Part shown: positions 20,085 through 27,645 of the stretch, one piece after another | Layout of the letters: every line of letters begins with the position of its first letter | How positions within the stretch are numbered: position 1 is the stretch's first letter | Source of the DNA: Streptomyces sp. NBC_01478 | GTDB lineage: Bacteria > Actinomycetota > Actinomycetes > Streptomycetales > Streptomycetaceae | Direction: 5' to 3' | Assembly (NCBI RefSeq): GCF_036227225.1 | Contig: NZ_CP109444.1 | Location: 11,885,501-11,949,500 of the forward strand | DNA length: 64,000 nt | Position numbers and translations under genes: made by a program | The notes under the pieces: generated by a model | Told to the model about the DNA's origin: nothing | Databases searched by the model: none | Seen by the model: only the letters and a program-made list of their open reading frames with translations

Positions 20085-20746
20085 GCGCTGACACCCTTCC
20101 GCTGCCGTTCCATCAGTGTGCGCAGCCCCAGCCACTCGCCCACGTTCCAGGCGTGCCCCGAGGAACAGCGGATGCTGCCGCCCGACCCCGAACCGGCACC
20201 GCTGCCGGTACTGCCGCCGCCCGTGCCGGTGGCGCGCTGCGGGAGGGCGCTGATCGTCCCCGGGCAGCCGTCCACCACGCAGCCGCGGATGAGGGCGTGC
20301 AGGGGATGGGGGTCGGGGTCGATGGTCTGGCGCAGTTCGCCGACGAGGCGTTCGATCTCCTCGGCGAAGTCGTCCGCCGGGGGCTGGCCGGCGAGCCATT
20401 CCAGATGCCGGGTCAGAAACCGTGCCAGGGAGGGAACGGCCCGCGGCGGAGTGGTGATTCCGCGTTTTTCCGCGACCATCGACGACCACGACTCGAGAAT
20501 GGTCTCGATGTTGTGCCGGGCGTCGAGCACGGTGATGTCCAGGTGGTCCCTGCGGCGGCTGCCGGAGACCTTGGTGGGATTCGTGCGCCGGCCCGTCAGG
20601 GACGCCTGGTGCAGGCATTCCTGATGCAGGGCGGGAAGCACCCGCAGATGCTGCGCCGCCCTTCGCACGCACGGGGCGCAGAGGACGGACCCGGCGGCGG
20701 CGACGCTTTCCTGGGAGTGGCTCCTGAGGCATGACTGGGAATTCAT
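20081..20746 (-). CDS. Hypothetical protein with Cys-pair motifs
   Basis: A 221-residue protein of unknown function. The N-terminal 45 residues contain several Cys and His (VLCAPCVRRA, ALHQECLHQ), and the C-terminus has a CVVDGCPG ... CSSGHAW arrangement that could bind zinc. A Gly/Ser-rich linker (about residues 180-197) precedes the last motif. The start follows GAAGGAG. It is coupled to the HTH gene downstream and divergent from the CreE-like gene, so a regulatory pair is a reasonable guess. Confidence 0.7.
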   Translation of the reverse strand: MNSQSCLRSHSQESVAAAGSVLCAPCVRRAAQHLRVLPALHQECLHQASLTGRRTNPTKVSGSRRRDHLDITVLDARHNIETILESWSSMVAEKRGITTPPRAVPSLARFLTRHLEWLAGQPPADDFAEEIERLVGELRQTIDPDPHPLHALIRGCVVDGCPGTISALPQRATGTGGGSTGSGAGSGSGGSIRCSSGHAWNVGEWLGLRTLMERQRKGVSA

Positions 20747-20803
20747 CGAAACTCCTTCACGAGGCGCCTGGGCCCCGCAACCGCTGTCCACAACTCCGTT
20801 TTT

Positions 20804-20823
20804 TGATATCCCGTGATATCCCG
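20804..20823. promoter_or_regulatory. Tandem GATATC-containing 10-bp repeat
   Basis: TGATATCCCG is repeated twice back to back, each copy containing the palindrome GATATC. It lies 58-77 bp upstream of the zinc-ribbon/HTH gene pair and within the 311-bp divergent region before the CreE-like gene (20747-21057). That region also has TTGACG at 20894 and a GACTCGAGTC palindrome at 20922-20931. This is a candidate operator for one or both directions. Confidence 0.45.
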
Positions 20824-21057
20824 TGCCGATCAAGGCAGTTGACCCGGCGCTTTCCTCCGCCGGAGGCGGGCGCAACAGCCCCTGGCGGTCCCTTGACGGT
20901 TCCTTCCATTACCCGACGGGTGACTCGAGTCCCGATACAGCCCCGTTCGCGAACACGCCGGTGAAATGCGCTCCCCGATTCCTCAAGGCCTTTTCCACCC
21001 GCAGCCGAGCCCTGGTCGAGCGCCGGCGCCCACGGTGGCCGCAGGAAGGGAGGAACT

Positions 21058-23307
21058 GTGGACGGTACGCACGCAGGCGAACGCGCAGTAGACGCCGGAC
21101 TCCTCGCAGGGCCGCTCGTCACGACGGCTGATACGACGGCCGATGCGACGGCCGGTCGGTTTCCCCCGGGCGGGGCCCGTCCGCCCGGGGACCCCCACCC
21201 GCGCGCCGCCGCACCGCCGCCCGGCGGCGGCACCGCGGCGGCGCATCTGGAGGTGTGCCTGGTCGGTGCCGGACCCCGGGGCCTTTCCGTACTGGAACGG
21301 CTGTGCGCGCAGGAACGGAAGTCGCCCCGATGGGACACCGTCACCGTGCATGTCGTCGACCCCGACCCGCCGGGCTCGGGCCGGGTGTGGCGCCCCAGCC
21401 AGTCGCGGCACCTGCTGATGAACACCGTCGCCTCGCAGGTGACGGTCTACACCGACGCCAGCGTCCGCATCGACGGCCCGCTGGAGGAGGGGCCGAGCCT
21501 GTACGAGTGGGCCCGCGCCCTGGAGTCGGGCACCCTGGAGAGCTGCCCCGGACCGGTGGCCGGCGCGGACATCCTCACCGAGGCGCGCGCCCTGGGCCCC
21601 GACACCTATCCCACCCGCGCCCTCTACGGCTCCTATCTCACCTGGGCGTTCGGGCGGGTCGTCGCGAACGCCGCCGCGCATGTGCGGGTGCGTGTCCACG
21701 CGGCGCGCGCCGTCGCCCTCACCGACGCCGACGGCCGGCGGGCCGGGCGCCAGAGCGTCACCCTGGAGGACGGCACCCGGCTGGGCGCTCTGTCCGCGGT
21801 CGTCCTGGCGCAGGGCCACGTACCGGCACGGCTCTCGCCCACCGAGCGGCGGCTGGACCGTTTCGCCGCCCGGCACGGCCTGACCTACGTGGCCCCCGCC
21901 AACCCGGCCGACGTGGACCTCTCCTTCGTACGGCCCGGCGAGAGCGTGCTGCTGCGCGGGCTGGGCCTCAACTTCTTCGACCACATGGCCCTGTTCACCC
22001 GGGGCCGGGGCGGCGTCTTCACCCGCACCGGCGGGCGTCTGGTCTACCGGCCCTCGGGCCGCGAGCCGCGCCTGTACGCCGGATCGCGGCGCGGGGTGCC
22101 CTACCAGGCGCGCGGCGAGAACGAGAAGGGCGCCCACGGCCGCCACCGCCCCCGGCTGCTGACGGCCGGCTGCATCGCCGCCCTGCGCGCGGGGGACCGG
22201 CGCAGCACGGCCGTCGACTTCGCCGCCGACCTGTGGCCGCTGATCTCCAAGGAGGTGTGCGCCGTCTACTACGCCGCCCTGCTGGTGCGGCGCGGCGAGG
22301 CGGCCGCGGCGGCCGAGGAGTTCACCGAGCGCTACCTGCACGCCGAGCCGGGCGCGGCCGAGGACCGCCTGCTCGACGAAGCCGGCATCGCCGCGGCCGA
22401 GCGCTGGGACTGGGAGCGCCTGGCCCGCCCCTACGGCACCCGCGGCTTCCGCGACCTGGCGGCCTTCCGCACCTGGCTGCGCGGGCATCTCGACGAGGAC
22501 GTCCGCCTGGCCCGCCAGGGCAACGTCAGCGGACCGGTCAAGGCGGCCCTGGACGTGCTGCGCGACCTGCGCAACGAGGTCCGGCTCGCCGTCGACCACG
22601 CCGGCCTGTCCGCCGCCTCCCACCGCGAGGACCTGGAGGGCTGGTACACCCCGCTCAACGCCTACCTCTCCATCGGCCCGCCGGCCTCGCGGATCGAGGA
22701 GATGGCCGCGCTCATCGACGCCGGCGTCCTGGAGGTGACCGGCCCCGGCCTGCGGGTGAGCGCCCAGGCGGACGACCCGGAGGGCCCCTGCTTCCTGGCG
22801 ACCTCCGACATCCCCGGCGTACAGGTCCGGGCCGGCGTCCTCATCGAGGCCCGGCTGCCCGCGATCGACCTGCGGCGCACCGCCGACCCGCTGATGAACC
22901 AACTGCTGCGCACCGGCCAGTGCCGCCCCTACCGCATCCCCGCCGCCGACGGCCCCGGCACCGGCCCCGGCAGCACCGACACCGGCAGCGGAACGGGGTA
23001 CGAGACGGGGGGACTGGAGGTGTCCGAGCGGCCCTACCGCCTCGTCGACGCCCGCGGGGTGCCCCACCCGCGCCGCTTCGCCTACGGGGTGCCCACCGAG
23101 TCCGTGCACTGGGTGACCGCCGCGGGCATCCGGCCCGGCGTCGGCTCGGTCACCCTGGAGGACTCCGACGCCATCGCGGCGGCGGTCCTCGCCGTGCCCC
23201 AGGCACCCGCGCCCCTGCGCCGGCCGGCCTGGGCCGGAACAACTCCCGTGCCCCCAAGCCCCGTCACGGCCCCGGTCACGGCCCCGAGCGCGAAGGCAGG
23301 CGCATGA
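21058..23307 (+). CDS. creE: CreE-like FAD monooxygenase (aspartate to nitrosuccinate)
   Basis: A 749-residue flavoprotein. After a Gly/Pro/Ala-rich N-terminal extension of about 60 residues comes the dinucleotide fold (EVCLVGAGPRGLSVLERL), then GRVWRPSQSRHLLMNTVASQVTVY and a long Ala-rich C-terminal part. This layout matches the N-oxygenases of cremeomycin (CreE) and related clusters that oxidise the amine of L-aspartate to nitrosuccinate. The GTG start follows GGAAGGGAGG. The decisive context is the overlapping CreD-like lyase (ATGA), since the pair together produces nitrous acid. Family membership is inferred from sequence style and pairing, not from a search. Confidence 0.82.
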   Translation: MDGTHAGERAVDAGLLAGPLVTTADTTADATAGRFPPGGARPPGDPHPRAAAPPPGGGTAAAHLEVCLVGAGPRGLSVLERLCAQERKSPRWDTVTVHVVDPDPPGSGRVWRPSQSRHLLMNTVASQVTVYTDASVRIDGPLEEGPSLYEWARALESGTLESCPGPVAGADILTEARALGPDTYPTRALYGSYLTWAFGRVVANAAAHVRVRVHAARAVALTDADGRRAGRQSVTLEDGTRLGALSAVVLAQGHVPARLSPTERRLDRFAARHGLTYVAPANPADVDLSFVRPGESVLLRGLGLNFFDHMALFTRGRGGVFTRTGGRLVYRPSGREPRLYAGSRRGVPYQARGENEKGAHGRHRPRLLTAGCIAALRAGDRRSTAVDFAADLWPLISKEVCAVYYAALLVRRGEAAAAAEEFTERYLHAEPGAAEDRLLDEAGIAAAERWDWERLARPYGTRGFRDLAAFRTWLRGHLDEDVRLARQGNVSGPVKAALDVLRDLRNEVRLAVDHAGLSAASHREDLEGWYTPLNAYLSIGPPASRIEEMAALIDAGVLEVTGPGLRVSAQADDPEGPCFLATSDIPGVQVRAGVLIEARLPAIDLRRTADPLMNQLLRTGQCRPYRIPAADGPGTGPGSTDTGSGTGYETGGLEVSERPYRLVDARGVPHPRRFAYGVPTESVHWVTAAGIRPGVGSVTLEDSDAIAAAVLAVPQAPAPLRRPAWAGTTPVPPSPVTAPVTAPSAKAGA

Positions 23308-24866
23308 CCTCCTCCTGGCAGTCCCCGCAGTCCCCGCAGTCCCCGCAGTCCCCGCAGTCCGGGCGGTCTCCGCGGTCCCTGCCGCCCGCGGCCCTGTCCG
23401 CCCATCTGGACGCCGGGCTGCTGTCACCGGTGCGGGCGGGCACCCCGGTCGAGGCGGCCGTCGGCGACGGCGCGTGGCTGCAGGCGATGCTGGACGCGGA
23501 GGCGGCGCTGGCCCGCGCGCAGGCCCGCCTGGGCACGGTGCCCGCCCGGGCGGCGGCCGCCGTCACCGCGGCGGCCCGCGCGGAGCTGTTCGACGTACGC
23601 GAACTCGCCCTGGCCGCGCGGGAGACCGCCAACCCGGTGGTGGGCCTGGTCAAGGCGCTGACCGCGCGGGTCGCCCAGGACTGCCCGGCCGCGGCCGAGT
23701 ACGTGCACCGCGGCTCCACCAGCCAGGACGTCCTGGACACCGGCGCGATGCTGGTGGCCGCCCGCGCGCTGCGCCTGATCGTCGCGGACCTGCGGGCCGT
23801 CGCCGACGCCCTGGCCGCCCTGGCGGCCGGGCACCGCGACACGGTGATGGCGGGCCGCACCCTGGCCCTGCACGCGGTGCCCACGACCTTCGGTCTCAAG
23901 GCGGCCGGCTGGCGCCGCCTCGTCCTGGACGCCGCCGACCGCCTCGGCCGCCTCGCCGACGGCGGGCTCCCGGTGTCGCTCGGCGGCGCGGCCGGCACCC
24001 TGGCCGGCTATCTGCAGTACGCGGATCCGGGCACCGACCCTGCCGTCCTGGCGACGGCCCTGACCGAGGCCTTCGCCGAGGAGACGGGCCTGGCCGCACC
24101 GGTGCTGCCCTGGCACGCGCTGCGCACCCCCCTCGCCGATCTGGCGGCCGGCCTCGCGCACGCGGCCGGGGCGCTCGGCAAGATCGCCGCGGACGTGCTG
24201 GTGCTGGCCCGTACCGAGATCGGCGAGGTGGCCGAGCCCGCCGTCGCCGGACGGGGCGCGTCCTCGGCGATGCCGCACAAACGCAACCCCGTGCTGGCGA
24301 CCCTGATCCGCTCCGCCGCCCTGCAGGTGCCCGCGCAGGCGACCGTCCTGATGCAGTGCCTGGCCGCCGAGGACGAACGCTCGGCCGGGGTGTGGCACGC
24401 GGAGTGGCAGCCGCTGCGCGAGTGCCTGCGGCTGACCGGCGGCGCCGCGCACACGGCCCTCGAACTCGCCCGCGGCCTGACCGTCCGCCCCGAACGGATG
24501 CGCGCCAACCTCACGGCCACCGGCGGACAGCTCCTCTCGGAGCGCGTCTCGGCCGTCCTGGCCCCCCGGCTGGGCCGGACGGCGGCCCGGGAACTCCTCA
24601 CCCGCGCCTCCCTGCTCGCCACCCGCACCGGCCTCCCGCTCGCCGACGTCCTGGCCGGCCTCCCGGAACTGGCCGGCGTCCTCACCCCCCAGGAGGCGAC
24701 GGCCCTGTTCGACCCGGCCGGCTACACCGGCGCCGCCGCGGCCCTGGTGGACCGCTCCCTCGCCCTGCCCGGCCCCACCGCCACCGGCCCCGCCACGGGC
24801 TCCGGCCAGGGCATGGGTTCCGGTACGGGTGCGGTGGCGGCGCCGTCCGGCGGACACGGCGCCTGA
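23304..24866 (+). CDS. creD: CreD-like nitrosuccinate lyase (fumarase superfamily)
   Basis: A 520-residue member of the fumarase/adenylosuccinate lyase superfamily. The signature GASSAMPHKRNPV contains the mobile catalytic-loop Ser, and VHRGSTSQDVLDT is the second conserved region. In CreE/CreD pairs the lyase splits nitrosuccinate into fumarate and nitrous acid; alone it could be mistaken for a carboxymuconate cycloisomerase. It overlaps creE by 4 bp. A 9-bp tandem DNA repeat (four copies at 23321-23356) adds a Gln-Ser-Pro repeat near the N-terminus, and a Gly/Thr tail extends the C-terminus. Confidence 0.85.
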   Translation: MTSSWQSPQSPQSPQSPQSGRSPRSLPPAALSAHLDAGLLSPVRAGTPVEAAVGDGAWLQAMLDAEAALARAQARLGTVPARAAAAVTAAARAELFDVRELALAARETANPVVGLVKALTARVAQDCPAAAEYVHRGSTSQDVLDTGAMLVAARALRLIVADLRAVADALAALAAGHRDTVMAGRTLALHAVPTTFGLKAAGWRRLVLDAADRLGRLADGGLPVSLGGAAGTLAGYLQYADPGTDPAVLATALTEAFAEETGLAAPVLPWHALRTPLADLAAGLAHAAGALGKIAADVLVLARTEIGEVAEPAVAGRGASSAMPHKRNPVLATLIRSAALQVPAQATVLMQCLAAEDERSAGVWHAEWQPLRECLRLTGGAAHTALELARGLTVRPERMRANLTATGGQLLSERVSAVLAPRLGRTAARELLTRASLLATRTGLPLADVLAGLPELAGVLTPQEATALFDPAGYTGAAAALVDRSLALPGPTATGPATGSGQGMGSGTGAVAAPSGGHGA

Positions 24867-25453
24867 CGGCGCCTCACCCGCCGGGCCGGACGGCTTCGCC
24901 CACTGGACCTGCTGGACCCGCTGCCCGCGACGGCGCCTGCGGCATCCACCGGCCGGCCCGGCACCCGGGTGCCCGCCGGTCCGGCCGCCGGCGTCCGTCG
25001 TACCTGCCGTCCGCGACGGTGCTCCGCCTGCGACGGCGCCCCGGGCACCCCGGCCCTGCGCCCGGGTGTCCACCGGGCCCGGCACTCGGCCCGCCCCCCG
25101 GGCGTGCGCCCCCGATCCGGCACCGGACCGACGCGCGGGCCCCGGCCCCGGCCTCCGGGCCCCCGCCCGGGCCCCCGCAACGGGGGCCGGCACCGCCCCT
25201 CGGCCCGCCCCCCCCGCAACCGGCCCCGGAATACGTCCCGGCCCGGTTTTCCCCCTGGTCGCGCCCCTGTCGCCGGAGTCCTGCCGGAGTCCTTCTCGAA
25301 TCCTCCCGGAGTCCGTCCACAGCCTCGCCGGAGTCCGGCTCGAGGCGTGCTGGAGGCGTGCTGGAGAGGTGGTCCCCGGGCGGTCGAAGCGGCCGTCGGG
25401 GGGTGTCGGGGCGCCGCATGATGAAGGCACAACGAGCAGGGAGGGCAGCCGAG
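24867..25453. other. Intergenic region carrying the 11-bp repeat array
   Basis: About 590 bp between the CreD-like gene and the FAD oxygenase. Its first 400 bp are GC-rich with no supported gene; then comes the phased repeat array at 25276-25374 and a probable ribosome binding site at 25438-25444. Confidence 0.7.
25276..25374 (+). promoter_or_regulatory. Nine-unit 11-bp-phased repeat array (SARP-type operator)
   Basis: Nine successive 11-bp units begin GAGTCC, GAGTCC, GAATCC, GAGTCC, CAGCCT, GAGTCC, GAGGCG, GAGGCG and GAGAGG at 25276, 25287, 25298, 25309, 25320, 25331, 25342, 25353 and 25364. The flanks often read CCG before the unit. Direct repeats spaced one helical turn apart are the hallmark of SARP binding sites, though three or four copies are usual. 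The array ends 79 bp before the TTG start of the FAD oxygenase. Confidence 0.7.
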
Positions 25454-27085
25454 TTGAGTGCATACGCGGGGGCCGGCGCGGGTGGTGGCCACGGGCGTGC
25501 CGTGGTGATCGGCGCCGGTCTCGCCGGGCTCACCGCGGCACGGGCCCTGGCCGGCTTCATGGACCACGTCACGGTGATCGAGCGCGACTGGGTGCCCTCC
25601 GGACCGGGGCGGCGTCCGGGTGTGCCCCAGGCCCGGCACACCCATGTGCTGGTGCCGGCCGCCCATCAGGGGCTGGAGCGGCTGTTCCCCGGCATCGGCC
25701 AGGACCTGGCCGCCGCCGGGGCGGTCCGCGTCACCGTGCCCAAGGACATGCTGGTGCTGGGGCCGGGCGGCTGGCTGCCCCGCTTCGACGCCGGCCTGCC
25801 GCTGCTCTGCGCCGGCCGCGACCTGATCGACGCGGTGGTGCGGGCGCGGCTGCGCGCCGACCCGAAGGTGGACTTCCTGCCCGGGCACGAGGCCGTCGCC
25901 CTGCGCGGCGGCCGCCACGACACCGTCACCGGCGTGTGGATACGCGGCCGCGACCGCACCGCCCCCGACAGCAGGGGCGGGCCGGGCGTACGGCGTCTGC
26001 TGCCGGCCGAGTTCGTGGTGGACGCCTCCGGCCGCGGCTCCCAGGCCTCCCGCTGGCTGGCCGAACTCGGCTACGGGCAGCCCCCGTTGAGCGTGGCCGC
26101 CGCCCCGGCCGCCTTCGCCACCGCCGTGTTCGCCCCGCCGGTGGGCCATGTCGCCGACTGGAAGAGCCTGCTGCTCATGGCCGCGCCCGGCCATCCGCGC
26201 CAGGGCGTCCTGCACCCCGTCGAGGGCGGCCGCTGGTCGGTGACCCTCACCGCCGCCGGCACCGCCCGCCCGCCGGCCGGCCACGCCGGGCTGCTGCACG
26301 CCGCGCGCGCCCTGCGCCACCCGCTGCTGCACGACGTCCTCGAGGCCGCCACCCCGCTGGGCCCGGTCTACGGCTGCACCCGCGCCGGCGTCCGCTGGCA
26401 CCGCTACGAGAAACTGCGCCGCTGGCCCGACCAGTTCCTGGTGGTCGGCGACGCGCTGGCGGACCTGGACGCGGCCGGCGGCCAGGGCATGGCGCTGGCC
26501 GTGCGGTGCGCGCTGGCGCTGGAGCAGTTACTGGCCGGCCACGGCACGGCCGTCGGCATCAGCCACCGGCTGCGCCACGCCCTGGCCCGCGAGGTGGCCC
26601 CCGCCTGGCGGACGGCCCGCCGCACCCCCGGCACGGCACACCCCCCGCACGCCCCGAACACCCCGGGAACGGCAGGCACTTGGGACACGGCGGGCACGGC
26701 GGCCGCGGACCGGCAGGCGGCGGCGGCGTCGCAGGACGGCCCGCCGCGCCCCCCTCTCACCGCCCGGTACACGGCCTGGTACGCGGCCCGTGTCGCGGCC
26801 GCCGCGACCACCGACCCGTACGCGGCCACCCTGCTGCTGCGCACCCTGCACGCCCCCGGCACCCCGCCGGCCCCGGCCGCGGCGCTGCGGCCGCGCGCGC
26901 TGCGGGCCGCCCTGCGCACCCCGCGCGGCCCCGCCCCGTACGCGCCCCCCAGCACCACCCACGGCCCCGACGCGCCCCGCCGCCGCACCGCACCGGCACC
27001 CGCCCGCCCGGTCCCGGCCGGTGCCCCGCGCCCCGCCGCACCCGCGCCCGCGGCGGCCCCCGCCGGTGAGCGGAGGCGGCCGTGA
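25454..27085 (+). CDS. FAD-dependent aromatic/polyprenyl monooxygenase
   Basis: A 543-residue flavoprotein. AVVIGAGLAGLTAARALAG is the FAD-binding fold and GDALADLDAAGGQGMALA the second FAD contact; RRPGVPQARHTHVLVPAA places it with the 2-polyprenyl-6-methoxyphenol-hydroxylase-like enzymes. The last 120 residues are Ala/Pro-rich. The TTG at 25454 is chosen because AGGGAGGG lies 9 bp upstream; ATG 25421 is possible but has no site. Codon 26528-26530 is TTA, so expression may require bldA. Likely roles are hydroxylation of the naphthoquinone or oxidation of the prenyl chain. Confidence 0.8.
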   Translation: MSAYAGAGAGGGHGRAVVIGAGLAGLTAARALAGFMDHVTVIERDWVPSGPGRRPGVPQARHTHVLVPAAHQGLERLFPGIGQDLAAAGAVRVTVPKDMLVLGPGGWLPRFDAGLPLLCAGRDLIDAVVRARLRADPKVDFLPGHEAVALRGGRHDTVTGVWIRGRDRTAPDSRGGPGVRRLLPAEFVVDASGRGSQASRWLAELGYGQPPLSVAAAPAAFATAVFAPPVGHVADWKSLLLMAAPGHPRQGVLHPVEGGRWSVTLTAAGTARPPAGHAGLLHAARALRHPLLHDVLEAATPLGPVYGCTRAGVRWHRYEKLRRWPDQFLVVGDALADLDAAGGQGMALAVRCALALEQLLAGHGTAVGISHRLRHALAREVAPAWRTARRTPGTAHPPHAPNTPGTAGTWDTAGTAAADRQAAAASQDGPPRPPLTARYTAWYAARVAAAATTDPYAATLLLRTLHAPGTPPAPAAALRPRALRAALRTPRGPAPYAPPSTTHGPDAPRRRTAPAPARPVPAGAPRPAAPAPAAAPAGERRRP

Positions 27086-27645
27086 ACACCCCGCCCCGCA
27101 CCCGGTCCCACGAGGTGTCCCGCACGACGAGAGTGGAGAAAGTGAACCGACCAGCCGCCCAGGAAGCCGGACCGGCGGGCCCCGCCCCGGCCCGCACCCC
27201 CGACAGGGCAGACAGCACAGGCCAGTTGGGCACAGAGGAGAGCGGCACACCCCCGCGACACCCCCACCCCGCCCGCCGACCGGCCCCGCCGTATGCCCGC
27301 CGTGTCCCGGCCGCGCCGCATCATCCCTGCGGCCCGGTCCTGCCGTACCACCACGGTGTCCCGTCCCCGGCCGTCTTCCCGCCCGGCGGCAGGGCCCGTC
27401 CCGTACCGCCGCAGGCAGCCCGCGCCGCCCGGCGGCCGGCCCCGCCGTACCACCACCGCGGCCTGTTCCCGCCGTACGGCCACCGTGTCCCGGCCCCGGC
27501 CGTCCGCCCGCCCGCGGGCCGGACCGGCCGGCCGGCGCCGCCGCAGACCACCCGCGCCACCCGCACCACTCATGTCACCGGTATCACCTGTACGACCCGT
27601 ACCGGCCACAGCGTCCGGCGGTCAGAGGAAGGGGCACGGGCATGA
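27082..27645 (+). CDS. Pro/Arg-rich protein coupled at both ends
   Basis: A 187-residue frame whose GTG overlaps the FAD oxygenase stop (GTGA) and whose TGA overlaps the qcrB start (ATGA). GGAGGCGGCC precedes the GTG. The protein is rich in Pro, Arg, Ala, His and Tyr, with repeated RRPAPPY and PPYHH/PPYGH units and no recognisable domain. The double overlap is what argues that it is translated, perhaps chiefly to couple qcrB to the oxygenase; composition alone would not. Confidence 0.45.
   Translation: MNTPPRTRSHEVSRTTRVEKVNRPAAQEAGPAGPAPARTPDRADSTGQLGTEESGTPPRHPHPARRPAPPYARRVPAAPHHPCGPVLPYHHGVPSPAVFPPGGRARPVPPQAARAARRPAPPYHHRGLFPPYGHRVPAPAVRPPAGRTGRPAPPQTTRATRTTHVTGITCTTRTGHSVRRSEEGARA

Noticed and set aside
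25421..25453. ATG start 11 codons upstream for the FAD oxygenase
   Set aside because: No ribosome binding site precedes it, and the AGGGAGGG that serves the TTG at 25454 would fall inside the gene.
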